From the NCBI GenBank assembly GCA_016617855.1, contig JAECUM010011066.1:62001-126000 (forward strand): a DNA stretch of 64,000 nt, read 5' to 3'. The stretch comes from Megalonaias nervosa. Its lineage: Eukaryota; Mollusca; Bivalvia; Unionida; Unionidae. This document shows, piece after piece, positions 1 to 14,881 of the stretch. A model generated the notes under the pieces. The model was not told the DNA's origin. It saw nothing but the letters and a program-made list of their open reading frames with translations, and ran no database searches. The translations under genes and the position numbers were made by a program. Positions within the stretch are counted from its first letter, which is position 1; every line of letters starts with the position of its first letter.

Positions 1-3000
1 TCAGGAAGCAATAACAATCTTACAAATGGCTGCTGAAGCAGGTATACTGATTTCTAAGCAGACCCATTTTCACTGACGCCCAACTACAGCCTTCTTATGA
101 AACTACCATATCAATAAGACTTCCTGTTCAGGTGGAGAAGCAGTATGATTTTCAAGATGGCTGCTGTGGTGGCCACATGGGTCATCAGATCAACACCATT
201 TTCATTTAGGACCAATTAGACACCAAAACTAGCCTTTTAGTCCAAACATCAGGTTGATATAATCATCCCCTTTTGAGAATTTGATACAAAATTTTCAAGA
301 CAGCTGCTGTGGTGGCCATACAGTATATCTGAGCAGCTACATTTTCATTTAGGATCAGCTCCTTCCAAGACAGAATGCATTCGATAAGCATCAGAACATG
401 TGCATCATTCTGTCTCTTTTGCTGGAGTTTAAGATGATTATTATTTTTTTTAATATACAAATTAAATGACTTCTTTTCATTCAAACATGTGCAGCATATT
501 ACTGACATTCTCAAGTTTGCTATAAGTAAGCACAAGAATCAATGGAAATAAGTGCACTATGAATGCATCTGCAGGTTCCATTAACACTGAATAAAAAAGA
601 ACAATTGATGCAGTATACAGAAATAGTAAAGTTCACATCACTGGCATTATGTACAATTTTATTTTGGAAAATAACCATGTGACCACCAATTTATAAAAAT
701 AATGCTATTGATAAAATGGTGCCCCACCATGCGAACACACTCAATGAAACTGCTCCATATGCTTGCTATGGTTATAAACTGTGAAATATGCTATCTTGAT
801 TGACACCAGTCCATCACGACTCCATTGTGATCAGTGCATGCAACTCCCTGAAAGAGAATGGCATGCAGAGCTATGGCAACTTGGTCAGAATAAAAGGGTT
901 GATGGTGAGGGGTCATTTTCTTACTCCAACCCCCAATGTACAAATGAAAAATCATGAGCGGCACTTTTTCAATCATGGAGTGTCTTTCAGTATCTTCAGG
1001 TTCTTCAGAATCCTTGATATTTACAATCTGCACCATATAGCCAGCATCGTGTCACTAAACCATTATACAGACAGACATATATACACACATGTATCAGTGT
1101 ACCAGCTGTTATCAAAAACTGGATGCAAACATAAACAAGGTGTTTACTCTACAAAACTTCCACCTAGAAATTAACAAAAATTACCTTGTAGCAATTAAGA
1201 TGGACCAATATATTGAGAAATTAACTAGTCCCGTGGAATATTCACTAGACCTTTCCACAAATCAATGTCTGAAATGTATTTAGATTAACAGCTCATTTAT
1301 TTCTTAAATATTACCATTAATCATGTTTCAAAATGTACAAAATCTTGCTTTAGAAAACCACCAAGGTTACTTGAAACTATTGTCTACAAGTTCACAAGAA
1401 AATCAATGATCAACTCACCAGAAATAAACTTACGGAAAAGAGGAAAAATATTCATTTGTGAGAGCTGTCATTTGGATAAAAATAAACTAAATAAGAGAAA
1501 AAGACAAAGACCCCATTCGCACTAGTCAATAAATATTGTAACTCTACACAGACAATTTAAGGCAGCACCTGTTTTACAACTCACTGAAAACTAAGAAGAT
1601 CTCTCATTACAAGTATTGTGCAGACTGAGAGATAGTTTTCACAAGATATGAACCTTTAAACAGGGTGTCTCCGCAGTGCTAAATACTTAAAGATAGGATG
1701 GTTCATCATAATAGTGATGTGTTGATTGCAGCGATACAATAAGTCTGCATTACACAAACGTTTAGTCTGACTTTCCTGACCTATCCTACACCCATATTTG
1801 ATATATATGTTGTGGTGTGAGCTCTTGTCCTATCAAAAAGCTGACATCTGACAAAGCTGCATCGCATCAGCATAGGGTTGGTGCTTACTACAGGGCTTAG
1901 CAAACATAAATGACGAGACATTAAGCCCCACCCACATGAAATTTACAGATGGTTTATCGTCTCTAACATTGGGAATATGAACATTTGCTATGTCCTTGCA
2001 AATGCAAAATGGACCCATCCATGTATACCAATGATACCCTTACATACGCTGTGTTAGTTTATATTAGCAACATTTTGCATACGACACTTTCCGTATTACA
2101 TGGTTCTATTGTGAATAAACTAATGGAACATTCCATAATAATGAATGTTCGTCCGCACTGCACGCATCAAATAAAAGTACAGAACTGGTGCAAGAATACA
2201 GCAGATTAGTAATCATCTGGCAACCTTTTGATCTGTAAATCAGTAATTAGAAAATGGGCTCAGCACCTTCTAATTACAAGTATATCTGATGTTTTGCACT
2301 AAAAACATTCAGCAGATGTAATTTAATTCATCACATAGCTGTTTTTTTATTGCAGGACTGCTGATTCATAAATAATTAACATATTTCGATGCGACTGGCA
2401 GTGGCTTCCCGACTGTAAGTGTTCGGTCTTATATATGACCCATTCAATCAACCTCAGCTAATGTTCTTTATCCATGAAAATGTGGACACAGAAACATATA
2501 CAAAAATTTAGTTGAAAGAAAATCTACTTGGTGAAACTACAACAATGCACATATGACTAATGCTTTATGAATATATACTAGCATTGGAGGAAAATTAAGG
2601 TTAAGATCATTATCAGTGTATCTGGGCCTAAGCATTATATACACAGATGGTTCAGAGAAACTTCAACTTGTTCATTTTAATGGCTTGCCTGAGGGTGAAG
2701 CAGAGGACGACTGTCAATAGGTCTTTCTATGCTATTAAAAATCTATGCTTTTAAAAATAACCTTGTGCTTCTTTTGTAATTCAGCTTTAATTTGCTTTCA
2801 TTAAACCTTCACTTCATGTTGTCTTCTCTCATTAATTCCACACTCCATTGACTTCTGCTCCCAATGTCTAATGCAACTGGATTATTCTGACATTATGACC
2901 TAAAATTTTAAATGGCAACTATGTACAGGTCACAGCAGCACTTTGTTGACCAATTCAAACTGACTTCAATCTCCCTGCCAACAAGTTCATTTAAGCATGG

Positions 3001-5910
3001 CTGACTAGGACCACAAGAACCAATGAATTTATATGCAGTATTAAAAAAGTATTATTAAGAGAGCAGCCTCTGGAGTTTTTGAAACTTTCACTTGTCCACA
3101 AGTGACAGGTGAGGAATGGCAAGTAACTTTTTCAAGACACTTGCTCGACCATATAAGTGCAACTTTAAGTCAATTAACACACGAAAATGAGACAAGATAT
3201 TTCCTCTAATCAATGACTTCTTTATTTCATAGGTGTTCCTGATGACTTAGGATAAAAAAACAGAAGTGTTTTGAATTACCAACTGGTTAGGTCATGTAAA
3301 AATAATTGGTTCTGGTTACCTGATTGGCCCTAATTTTTCCTGCTTACCCTAACAAACGTTCTGACAACAAAATAAAACAATCAATGGGACATAACTACAA
3401 TTAAATAAAAATCAGGAAGCATATGATGCTTGTTTTCAACTTGGCTTCATTGAAGTCACTCCAGACAACTGAAAAATCAGAACATTTTTTATCTGGCCTT
3501 TGAAACAACTTTGCATTTAGTTCAATTCATTTAGGAATCAAGTTAATGTACCAGACAATATGGACTGGCTTACAAAGTGGTTATTTCTTTTCGTTCCAAC
3601 ACGATTTTTGCATGAAACTGTCAAAAGATATCACTTGAGGTCACCGATAATTGTCTGAACAGTGGGCATATCTGACCTTGTTTTTCGCTAGTAGGCAGTG
3701 AGATGAACAAAACTAAATAAAGAGCAATAGCTAAAAATACAAGCAGAGAAAATTCCAGAAAAAGAAGTATGATTCTTTAAAATGTAAGAGAAATGTGCAG
3801 CAGGTGAAACTTGCCACGTGTGATTAGTATGAATAGAGTCCACTGTTTTATTTTGTCAAATTCATTGCTTTAGTAGCATGCTTAAGTGATGATTAAGAAA
3901 CCACTGAAATCTGATGATAAAAATAAACATTTACTGTTCTGAGCACTGACAATATTTTAGATATGGGGGGTGGGGTTGTTGTGCTCTAACAGAACTTCTA
4001 ACACATTTTGTGGTATATCATACCAAGGTATCTGGCAACAACTTCCCCACCAGTGACCTATGTTGTCAGTACTTAAATTCTGGAAGGGATTTGTTTTGTA
4101 ATCTTCCAACTTCCAAATCATACTGGTCCAACTCCTCATTTTCAACATATGCTACTGCAAAACTTCCAATAATTGTTCAAACCTTTCTGGCAAAGATAGC
4201 AAACTGCTACTCTTCTAGCATCCAGTTTTCAGTTTTTTCACAAATCAACCATGTTTCCATCAACTTTGCATCCAAGTCATTCCCATTTCCACATATTTTC
4301 AAACCTTTATCCAGATATTTTTTCCTATCTCTATCAACAATTTGAGAAATGTTTATTCTACAGGAATTTTATTGGACAAGTAAAAACTTGGATCATCCAG
4401 AATGCCCATTACAGTGATCATCTATTATACTACAATATGGTAGCAGCTTTCTTATTATTTAAGTAATATAATTATTTGAAGAACACACAAATCTAACTGA
4501 TACTGGTGAACTTGTGTGTAGCATATGGTCAATTGGGTGGCTCAGCTTCATGATCAATTCCATGCTGCTGTGGATTTCAATCTTGATTACTTCCACTACC
4601 TATACATTCAGCATGTGGCAAACTGCTCCAGATTCTAGCAATGCCTCAACCCTCTGCCATAATATCAGCATATATACCATGTTAAGTACCATAATAAGGG
4701 GCAACAAAAATTAAATGTTTTTCTCCTGTTGTTTTTTTTAAAGGATTGTCTTTGCAAGAGCCCAAAATCAAAAGAAATGTAATGACAAATAACCTGCATG
4801 AAAATCTAGGTCATTCTGGAGAAAGTTTGTCTCTTTATCTCTGTAATTACTATTAACGGTCACCGGCAAATTAGTTCTAAAGAAATAATAATAATGTTTA
4901 AAGAAGGTCAACTGACCAATCTTCCATATGACCTACATTTACATATGTCAACATATACATGTATAATGTACAATTTTAATACTTTGTCTTTAGACAACAA
5001 ATGCTATTAAGCAGAAAAATGATCTACTGCTACTATCAAATATTCACAAGGCTTTACACAGAGTTCATCCAAGATTCATACAAAGATTAGTAGTCAGCCT
5101 GTGTAAAACGTTACAGGCAAGTACATGAAATAACAATGTTTTAAAGAGCAGTATTAATGAATTACATAAAATCATACAAATGATTGTTTCTGTAGATGCA
5201 GACTAATATTCTTTGAAAATGTGGCAAGAGTCAGCTGACTTTATATAGAGTGGTATGGAATTCCACAGTTTATCTGTAAGCATCATTTAAAAGTGCCTTG
5301 TCTAAACTGGAACATGTTGTATTCAATTACTAAAAAAGCAAAACTGATAAAGACTAGTATGATAAATCAAACCCCAAATCTTTATTGATACTAATGGACG
5401 ATTGGTGGGTATGATGTCACCTGTTCATTAAAATGTGCAACTATTCACAGACAAGCCTGTCCACAACATATCTGTATAAAATTTTGACGCTTACCAATAT
5501 TTCCTTCATCTCTGGAGTTACCATTGGTGGAAGGGTTCTTTTGGTGGTATGTTCACAATATTTCTGGATCAAATCCAACGTCTGATGAATTGACAATCCA
5601 TGTGGAATAATGCAACCCTATTTTCTGTGGCAACTTATATTTTGCACTAGATATGGCTGTCACCAAAACTGGAAAGAGTATAAACTGTATACAGGTGTGT
5701 AATGGAAAGATCTGCATGCAGCAAATTTAAACATTTTTATGAATACATGACATCATACCCATAAATCTTCAATCAGTATCAACACAGATTTGGGGCTTTG
5801 ATTTATCGGACTATGGTGTGACATGCTCTTCATTATATACCAAATATTATAACAAGGGTAGCAAAAGTCCAGACTTTTATTGAAAAAAGGTATTGGCAAA
5901 AGTCATTTAG
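1..5910. other. Non-coding host DNA, no gene recognised
   Basis: This AT-rich stretch has many stops in all frames and no open frame with recognisable protein character. It contains two diverged copies of a dispersed repeat near its start (148-358) and otherwise only unique-looking sequence. Small unrecognised exons cannot be excluded by eye. Confidence 0.6.
148..358 (+). repeat. Dispersed repeat, two diverged copies in tandem
   Basis: Two units (148-215 and 292-358) share a core close to GGCTGCTGTGGTGGCCA followed by CATTTTCATTTAGGA. Further diverged copies lie at 9213-9280 and 16540-16600. The family is unidentified and may be a fragment of a larger mollusc repeat. The shared core is visible directly in the sequence. 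Confidence 0.6.
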
Positions 5911-5912
5911 TA

Positions 5913-7560
5913 CAGTAGTCCTCCTCTTATACAGCCACCCCTTCTGCACCGGGAGAGTGGCCTTATAAGACAGGTGGCCTTTCCAGAGGGGGACTAAATT
6001 TTTTGTGAGGAGTATATGTCATGTACGTAGTAAGAAAGCTACATTCTTCAAAGCATTTAATATCTTCATTTAAAAGTAACATTAATTATTAAAAGGTTCT
6101 TCTTGTTAAATAAGAGACTTATTTCAACTGAATATGCATTAATAGTTCTTATTCTTGGCGTAAGCATGATATGTGAGCGGGTGTTGTTGTCATGCACATT
6201 GCAAAACCATTCAAAAAGGTCATTTAAATCTTGGCACATACATAATTCTCCTTCTGTTTGCTCCATTTTCCCACTGCTGCTGAATAACCTCCCTATCGGT
6301 TACGATGTTGTTTATTCAAGTGTTTTCAACATAAAATTGTTTTATTCAAGTCTTTTCTACCTAAAATTGTTCGTCAAGTCCCCACTCCCCACCTCACCCG
6401 ATGTCGTCTAGTAGAATAACAGACTTCTTTTTCTAAAATAATCGTCTCCGTTTACGTGATGACATGTTAATGTTTGGTAACGATTTATTTGAATGTTGCT
6501 AACTGTATGCGATTTAATTATGCAGACAAAACTTTTGTAGAGCGGACGAAATGCCTTTTTCGTAAAGGAAGCGATAAATGTGTTGTCACACGATTTTTCG
6601 GTCTTTGTCTGGTATCCTGTTTTGTTCAAGTTTAATTTTTCTGTGTGTGTCTGCACAAAATCTATTTTTAGCCTATGCTGACCCTGCTATGATCTTGACA
6701 ATTACGTCCGGTTTTAATCATCAGTGTTGCCAACTACAAGACTGATAAAACAATTTTTCTGCATTTAAACAAAATACCATGTGTTTTTAAAAGGTAGCGA
6801 TCTTGTCACGTGATTCATTAGTTGCAGTCTGGTACCCTACTGTGTTTACATTTCTTTACACTAAGTGAGAGAAGCCAAAATGGCTTTGATATGTATGCAG
6901 ATTTGACCTCGCAGCCGTTAGGATTTGTAAACTTGACAATTATTGTCAGTAATAATAGCCACTAATTATGAAAATGAACAAGCTCAACATCCTACTAAGG
7001 AAAGTCATAAAGGCTATTAAACCATTTTCCCGCTGACTTGTGTAATGTATATCAATACCGCCACTTCTCAGCTGTTACTACTGTTCAATAATTGTAATCT
7101 TAACAATTATCAGAGTGACTAAACCGGACATCTCATGATAACACAGCAGTAAGGCTAATCGGATTACGTGTACTTACCTTTTTGTATGGATTAAAATTTG
7201 AGTCTTTCTCGGCTTTATGGAATAAATGTGGCTTCTCGTGGGGTGTAAATGATATATTAGCCTTAGTGGTACATGTACTTTAGTCAACACTTCTTTCAGT
7301 AACAAAAACCTGACATCAGGAAACAGAAATCAGATTACTTAACACATGTTTTGAATAAAATACTGGTTCTGGATACATATTACAAAATAAAATGCGGCCG
7401 CTTATGAGGGGTAAATTTGATATTTTTGCACTAATATGCTGGCCGCTGGTCGCGTTAGCGGGGTGGCCTTTTGAACACACACTCATCGGTGCCGAAAGAT
7501 TCTGGCCATAAGGAGCGGGTGGCCGCTGGTCAGGGCGGCCGTTCAAGAGGGGGACTACTG
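5913..7560. mobile_element. TA-flanked pogo/Tigger-like DNA transposon, non-autonomous
   Basis: The left end reads CAGTAGTCCTCCTCTTATAC and the right end, reverse-complemented, reads CAGTAGTCCCCCTCTTGAAC. Both are bordered by TA (5911-5912 and 7561-7562). CAGT-type termini with a TA duplication are typical of the pogo/Tigger branch of the Tc1/mariner superfamily. The 1.65-kb interior has no convincing transposase, so this is probably a deleted, non-autonomous copy. Both inner flanks also carry GGTGGCC-rich subterminal sequence. Confidence 0.75.
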
Positions 7561-7562
7561 TA

Positions 7563-8399
7563 CTAATATTGGTACCCCTTCTTCATGGACAAGGTACTAA
7601 CACATTCCTATGTGTATCAACCGAGCAGCCACTGAGTGATTCACACCCGGCCATTTATCAGCATAATGTCAGAAAGTTGCAAGATATTCTATACATATCG
7701 CTAAAAAAACCACTTCAAAGTCATCTTTTGCCAAATTTCACTGTAGAAACACAAGTAAAATAGCGTTCATCTTCTAAATCAAAAACTGTTCTTTTGGATT
7801 TCATTGCAGCCTCATTTTTCGGTGTGCCACATAAAGACAAAGTATCCTTTGTGTGAAACAGATTGTAGTAAACATGGCATGCATTGAGTAACCTATTGTA
7901 GAATATAAAAATATGGTAATGCAATTCTTATTTGGAAAATGAATCTAGTCTTACCATTCATGGTTGTCTTAACATGTCATGGTGGTCAAAACATTTTAAG
8001 TGTAAACATACAAATATATTTACCTCACATAGGCTAAAAACTTTATCACGAGCCAAACTCCCTGAAAAAATATCACTCCCCTTAGTAGATTTTTACTCGT
8101 GTCTTTTTTTGTCTGAGATAATAGTTATTTGGTCCACTGCAAGCAGTCTTGTAGCTATGAGTCTTTGTGATCATTAATGTGTACATCAACATGGTAATGT
8201 AAAATCATTTATTAATCCAAAATAATATTAACTGTTGTTCTAACACTGATAAAGTTTTAACAGAGTTCATTCTTGACTGTTCAGAGTTGTGCATCTTAGC
8301 TGTTATGACAACACATCAGATTCGAAGATGATTGATCTCCAATGAAATTTATAATGGAGACTGTATACTAAACTGGTCAAGAATGTGTGTATCTGATAT
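7563..8399. other. Non-coding, nothing recognised
   Basis: No gene or clear repeat is seen between the pogo-like element and the minus-strand SINE. Confidence 0.5.
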
Positions 8400-8702
8400 G
8401 GATTTTTAACATAGCTTTAACAATTTTTTAGTCATATTGCTACAACGTTTGCAGGGTGGCAGTTTTTATGTTGATGTCTAGCACTGGGGCATCATACCGC
8501 AGACATGCAGCATCATGTCCCACCCAGTCACATTATCCTGACACCAGGGCAACCAGTCCTAAGAAGAACCTCTTAATGCTGAGCACCTAGTGAGGCAACT
8601 GTAAGTACCAATTTTTATAAATCTTTGGTACGACTCGGCTGGGGTTTGAACCAGCGACCTGCCACATCAAAGGTGGACGCTTTAACCACTAGGCCACCAG
8701 AG
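8400..8702 (-). mobile_element. tRNA-derived SINE, family 2, minus-strand copy
   Basis: On the minus strand the element opens with a tRNA-like head: GGTGGCCTAGTGGTTAAAGC (A-box) and GGTTCAAACCC (B-box). A body follows that also occurs on the plus strand at 28781-29084, sharing blocks such as GTGTCAGGATAATGTGACTG and ATGCCCCAGTGCTAGACATC. The 3' end is TTAAAGCTATGTTAAAAATC. A short possible target duplication (ACCAGTTT) flanks it imperfectly. The shared internal body shows a true interspersed family and not a tRNA gene. Confidence 0.8.
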
Positions 8703-10317
8703 TTGAAAACTGGTTAAGAAATGAGGACTTTAGGTCTTATAATTACTAGTGCAGCATTGTCGGGGCTGATCAAATTTTTCTTGTCCACTTATCCAGGACT
8801 GGTGGTTTCAGAAAATTCACTTGTATTGCCTACATTTTCACTTGTCCCAAAATTTCTTATCTTGCCTGGATTCAATGAGATCTCTGCACTCTAATCTAAA
8901 GAAATGAATAATAGAAATAACATACAACACATTTGTTTCCTCAAAGAGCTTAACTTAACAAAGAGATCATCAAGGTATCTTGCAAATGCTTTGTCTTGCT
9001 CCAGTACTTGCATTACCAAGAATGTAAAAGAATTTAATGAAACTTGGACTTCCCCAATGTCTACTCTCAAAACTTCATCAAAGGATGGAACAAAAAGCCT
9101 CAAGACCTGAGTTGGTTCTTATATTTAGCACCAAGTGTTAAGTAAATTTCCAACTTAGTAGCTGTGGTAGACATTTGATGTCAGCTTGCCATCATTTTCA
9201 TTTAGTAATAAAGAGATTTTTTAAAACGGCTGCTATGGTGGCCATACTGACCATTAGGTTGGCAACATTTTCATTTAAGACCTATATACAATGTTTTTCT
9301 GAGGTTGTGCTAATGTTGCACAACTACCGGTACTTCATATCAGCAAGGATGGGGCCAGAGCCAGTTGCCTATAGAAAAGTTGGAATTCACTGCTACAGCA
9401 CAGTGGCATCAGAGAGTAGCTGCTTGTTAAAAGGCCTAGCAAACTTAAACAACCTTACATCAAGTCATATCTGCATGAAATCAATAGGAAAATTACTTAT
9501 TTCTCACATATTGCAATTATATTTTTCATTGTGTCTTTAATCTGAGGCCAAAACAAAAACTGTGTTTATGGTTGGCCAATGTTTTTCATTGCCAACCACA
9601 GCACTTATTTCCCCCATTTTCAAAAAAAAACCAGTGCAATAGGAAACAAATATTGTTCCTTGGCCTGACAGATTAGACAAAATTACAACACTGATGAAAC
9701 TGACCTGGTACTTGCAATTTGCATTGCTTGTCACACAACCAAACAAATCTAGCAACTACTTATCCATGAAACTTGTGGTCTAATTGTCATGTCATATCAA
9801 TAAGACCCAAAAAAATTATATGTGTGGTTCAGGTTTACATAACCAATAAAGTAGCGTCAGTCGGAAGGCTTTTTTTTGGTTTCACGAATACAAGTATGTG
9901 TATTATAATTAAGGTTCACTGAGAGTCAATGTTAAGAAGCATCTTCATATATTGATGTACCCTCGGCAGCAAGTTTTGTTGATGGAAGAAGACCCCAAGT
10001 GCTCTTCAGTCTATTTTCAAGTGTAGAACCAAGAACCTTGTGCAAACAAATGTCAATTTTCTCACAAACAGGCTCAAGTGGATTTGGACCTCTGGAGTTT
10101 ATGGTGACAACTCACAAACAACACCATTATCTGTTTTATATATTTTAATTTGCTGACTATTTGTTTTAATGTACACATTTAACACGGAAAAACAAATCTA
10201 TATCTGCCATGGAATAACAAGAGAGCTGCCTAATGGGGCAATAGATTCTCTTCTATACATGCTATAATTGATACATACAGTGCTGTTGACTTCTGAATAA
10301 GAAATGGATTGAGTAAA
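8703..10317. other. Non-coding, one dispersed repeat copy
   Basis: No gene is seen. A diverged copy of the dispersed GGCTGCT-type repeat lies at 9213-9280. Confidence 0.5.
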
Positions 10318-10319
10318 TA

Positions 10320-12464
10320 CAGTGTGACCCCGCTATAACACTGTAGTTGGGAGCCATAGAACCCAACTGTGTTATAAACCAAACCGTGTTATAAGCAACC
10401 AGGTCAGTTAGCAGAAGAAAATGATACACATACCCGAAAAAATGTGCGGGGGGTAGGGTAGGAAATAAATGCGGGCGCAAAAATACGTGCTTCATTGGCA
10501 CAGTTTTCATCTTAAATCGATGCATATTAAATGAGAAATACACCTGTAGTGAAAACAGAGAAGGCATATATAATATTTTACTTTATTCAGAGAACCACGC
10601 ATTGGTTCATATATGTGTATACTGTTTATATATACATGTCTAATGCATAGCAATAAATAAAGTTATCAACACCGTGTACTCACCTGCAAATCACGTCACA
10701 TACACTGAATCCACAATACAAGTAATTCCATCGAAAATATGCACACACACAGATTTAAAATATTCAATAATTTTATCACAGGTCATATAGGTCTGAATTC
10801 AGTGGAAAAAAATAGCACATCACGCAGCGAATGATGAAGCACACTTACTTTTTAAGTACATCCGAAGTCGGTAAAAGTTTGCGTTTTAAGCGCTGTCGGT
10901 AGAGTTCGTAAGCATAAACTTTTTTCCCTGTAAAAAGGAAACTTTCACGGCACAGTAACAATCTTCCAGTCACATTGGAAAATGAAACAATCCATCAGAT
11001 TCCATTGCTTTTATTTAAGTTCGATAACGGCTTCCTTTGAAGAACAGTTCTTTGTTTTTATTGAAGACTGTAGTCGGCTTTCTTTGATGAAGGGTGCATG
11101 CGTTTTTGAAGTCACCACTAAAGGACAGCTTTGGAGAACCAAAGAAATGCCCGTTTCTTATTGTGGCGGCAACATCAAAAAATTGTATTGCATGATTGAG
11201 ACTAATTTTTTTCCCATTTGCTTAGTACATTTTCATAACAATTGGTGCTTCAAAGGTAATATTTTCTTTGAAATTTCAGCTACTGTTTTATCTGGGTACA
11301 TTTTTGTTTAAAAAATGAATGGCCGTCATATGGTCAACCTATTGAATAGACAAGTGAGAGCTGGTTTTTTTTTTTTTTACATTTATGGTAGTGGAGTGAT
11401 GCTGCCTTCTACGCATGTGGTCAGAAATTTAAAGAAAGGGTCAATTGACGATAGAGACGCAATTGTTCTGGTCTGATGACAGGGATTACTACAGAAAATG
11501 TGAACGTTCTGAACGATTTAATTCCGAGTGAAAACGAGGAATTTTATTTACCATCCACATACAAATGTCAGTCTATGTAAATATATTAATTACTAGCGAG
11601 TGGCCGAAAATCTGACAAAGATAGATTATGAGACAATGCCTCGTCCGGTTGATCTCCACTACCAGAAATGTAAATTTGAAAAAAAAGCGGATATCTCAAA
11701 ACATACAGTACTCATGCTAGATGTCAACATAAGCGGATTATGATATAACAATGCACTGTTAAGATGGTTTGTCAATATGGACAAAGAATTTGTTTATGTA
11801 ACAACAGATAAATTTCAGTGCATTTTATGTCAAAATTACGGCTTCCTTTCATGGGGCCTCTGAATTTCTCCACTCCAAACCAATGGTTGTATATACAAGT
11901 TTAAACAGCCAACAATGTCGCCAATAAAATAAAAAAAATCCTCATATGGTCGTTGTTCCCTCTAAGGTGCATGGCTGTGCAGCTCATTAGAAAATGCAGC
12001 GCAGCAGTTTCAAAATTCCGCGCACAAGTTTTTGTAGCAAATGCATATGCCGCGTAGCAGTTTCAAAATTCCATGCACACAGGAAAAATATTACAGGGAA
12101 TGTTGCAGATGGTATATTTTACAGCCAATAAGAAAAAAAAATCACAATTTGCGACATTGGCACAATTCCCGAAAAATTTTTTACATGTTATTTTTCGTAC
12201 TTTTAAGAAGAAAACACTATTTTTTTGTGTAGGAGAAAAATGCATATAAAATTTCAGTAGCCATGCCACGATCGTCTTGCATTATTCATACATGATCTCT
12301 TCCCTAAAATGATAATAAACTTTTTTGTTTCGTACTTTTAAGAAAGAATTTTTTCTTTCGTGTATGAGAAAAATACATGTATATAAAATTTAGGGAGCCA
12401 CACCACGACCGTGTTATATCCAAATTCATGTTATAACGGAGCGTGCTATAGCGGGGTCACACTG
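10320..12464. mobile_element. TA-flanked pogo/Tigger-like DNA transposon
   Basis: The termini are CAGTGTGACCCCGCTATAAC at the left and its near-exact inverted copy at the right, each bordered by TA (10318-10319, 12465-12466). Inner inverted segments (GTGTTATAA-type) extend the similarity. At 2.1 kb it carries no recognisable transposase. Most of its interior (10895-11945) is repeated elsewhere in the window, at 16966-17073 plus 20373-21010. Classification rests on termini and target site only. Confidence 0.8.
10895..11945 (+). repeat. Duplicated segment, uninterrupted copy
   Basis: This ~1-kb segment lies inside the 10320-12464 element and matches 16966-17073 joined to 20373-21010. Shared landmarks include GGAAACTTTCACGGCA, GAAATGCCCGTTTCTTATTG against CAAATGCCCGTTTGTTATTG, and GATATAACAATGC. 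It serves as the paralogous empty site for the TTAA-flanked element at 17074-20372. Confidence 0.75.
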
Positions 12465-12466
12465 TA

Positions 12467-14881
12467 CCACTTTTTGAAGCTGAACTTCATAAAACAGCCA
12501 AGTTTGAAGATATTGTTTTACAAAAGGAATCACAAGAGACAACTTAGAAAAAAAAAGGTGATACAGAACATTCATTGTGGTATACTAAGTTCTATCAATA
12601 TAGCATTAGTCATCTAGAAGAATAAGAACACAAAATTATATCCATATAGTCTAAATACAATAAAAATGACTAACTGACAAACTCTTACAAAATTAATCTG
12701 ACTTAAATCTCCTTGCCAAACGTTTACCAAGTTTGATCAGTATAGCATCTATTGTTGTCTAGAAGGAGTAGAAGACACTTAATGATACCTTTATATCCAT
12801 ATTTAGTACAAAACCACACCTCTTGCAAAATTAGTTGGGAGCTGAAATACCTTTGCCATATGCATACCTCCACTTTGTGCTTAACATGCCAACCAAGTTT
12901 GGTGGAGAAAGCATTTGTTGTCTAGGAGGAGGTGACACAAAAAGTTTACAGACAGACAATGTCAGGACCTACTGCATACAGTCCTAGACGAGTGTATAAA
13001 ATGTACATTATTTGTTTATATTGAAAATTAAATCAGAATACTGGGAGTGACATTTACATATGTCTGACAATATTTTAAATCGGCTGTTTCATTTCAGTTT
13101 CCTGTATGGAATGAATGCATGTTTTACATAAAATCAGCATGGTGAATTTAGTTTGCTTAATACCATCTACATCTCTTGATTTATACTAGAGACATTTCTA
13201 ACCTTGTATCCATCCTTGTCTGCAGCTGTCGGCGAAACTGAACAGAGCATCCGGTCTTCTTTCAGGCTGATGACTGGGTGTTTTGATTGAAACAGGTCCA
13301 TGAATGTTCAATCATGATTCACGAACAATAAATAATTGCCACCATTGATGTGACAGCAGTTATTAAAGTTCCCAGTGAGTAGAGTGGAAGGGACACTTCT
13401 TGCACATGCCATGCTGTTTATTGTTTACCACTGTGCATGTCCATTTTACAAGCAAATGAGCCAATAAAACCGAGTATTCCAATTGCTACTTTGGTATGGT
13501 TTAAATCAGTACAAATAGTCATTGTCACAGACAGGGCTGGCAACTCGGCCAAATTTTTTATAAGCGAAAAAAAAAAAAAAACATGTTACGGTTGGAGGAT
13601 AAACAGTAGGGTTGGTCGAGTAACCTGAACCACACATATAATTTTTTTGGCCTAGTAAAACACTTTCCAAGTTTGCTGCTGTATAAAAATATCTGAAACT
13701 ATTATGTGAAAGTCACAAAATGTTAATATAAAAAAACTAAACCATACATGATTCTCAATATATTTATTCAGAGAACAATGACCAGAAAACTGTCACTGTC
13801 ATAGTAACTGGGAGAAAACCAGATTTGTAAGAGCACATTTCAATGTGGTAGTAATGTGATACCAACATAATGTTGCCAACAATTGCTCAATGCTATATGG
13901 ATCTTTCTCCAGGTAGTGGTGAATTTCAATTTTTTAACAGCCAATGTCCAAGTAACTAAAATGAGGAAGGAAAGATCAGAGAAAACTTAGATTATATAAA
14001 CCCATTCCACTATCATCCCTCTCAGTCACCAACTTAATCCACACAATGTAACAACTTTGGTTCAGAGTTCACTATTAAACCAAACAGTTAAGGTGTTCAC
14101 ATGCACCACATAAAATGTGAGTGAAAGCCTTCAACAGTTTATAATATCACACAACTTACATCATTCCAGAAAGTGGCAAAATCCAAGCCAAGTCAGTCCC
14201 TCAGCAAACAATCATGTGGTTATTCATTTCTTTTAAACAAAAAGATATAAACGGAAATAGGGGTGCTTTTAATTTTTATTCCTTCACACACCTGCAATTA
14301 GTCAGCACTGGAAGCAGAGTTGGTTTATCTCTTTGAGGACCTCAGGCATTGTTTTGACAGCAATCACACATGAATCTGGGTCCCAGGCTCCCTCACTCGT
14401 TAGGATGCAGCAGCAATTCAATAATATGTTTCAGCAATTTGATAACTTGGAACTCTAGCCCTAACTGTAAGTTGTCTATTTCAGCAGACTAGAGAGGCAT
14501 AATTATACCATATCCATAAACGTTACACCACCTCAATCCATAAAGGAAATAAGCCAACTCTTCCTCTGGTGCTGTGTTGTTGTCTTCAACACAGTTCAAT
14601 GTTCAGTGGGCATATGGGACTACAACTGCATGAAAAGAATCGACCGGCTTCTGACAGACTTTGATGATGAGACAGTTAAATTTCACAACTAAAAACACGT
14701 TTTGCAGTTTGTCGGTACATGAATACAATTCGTCTTATTTTTTTTCAGTGCAGGGCAAATTTTACCAGTAAAAACCAGCGTATACAGGCCTAAAAGGATC
14801 TCTGGTCACCTGGTATAAAAAAATGCCACATTAATATAACTGTCTCCTCAAATACAGTTGTGATTATAAGATTTTTAGGAT
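12467..14881. other. Non-coding, nothing recognised
   Basis: No gene or RNA is recognised. The sequence is AT-rich with scattered homopolymers, for example an A-run at 13567-13582. Confidence 0.5.
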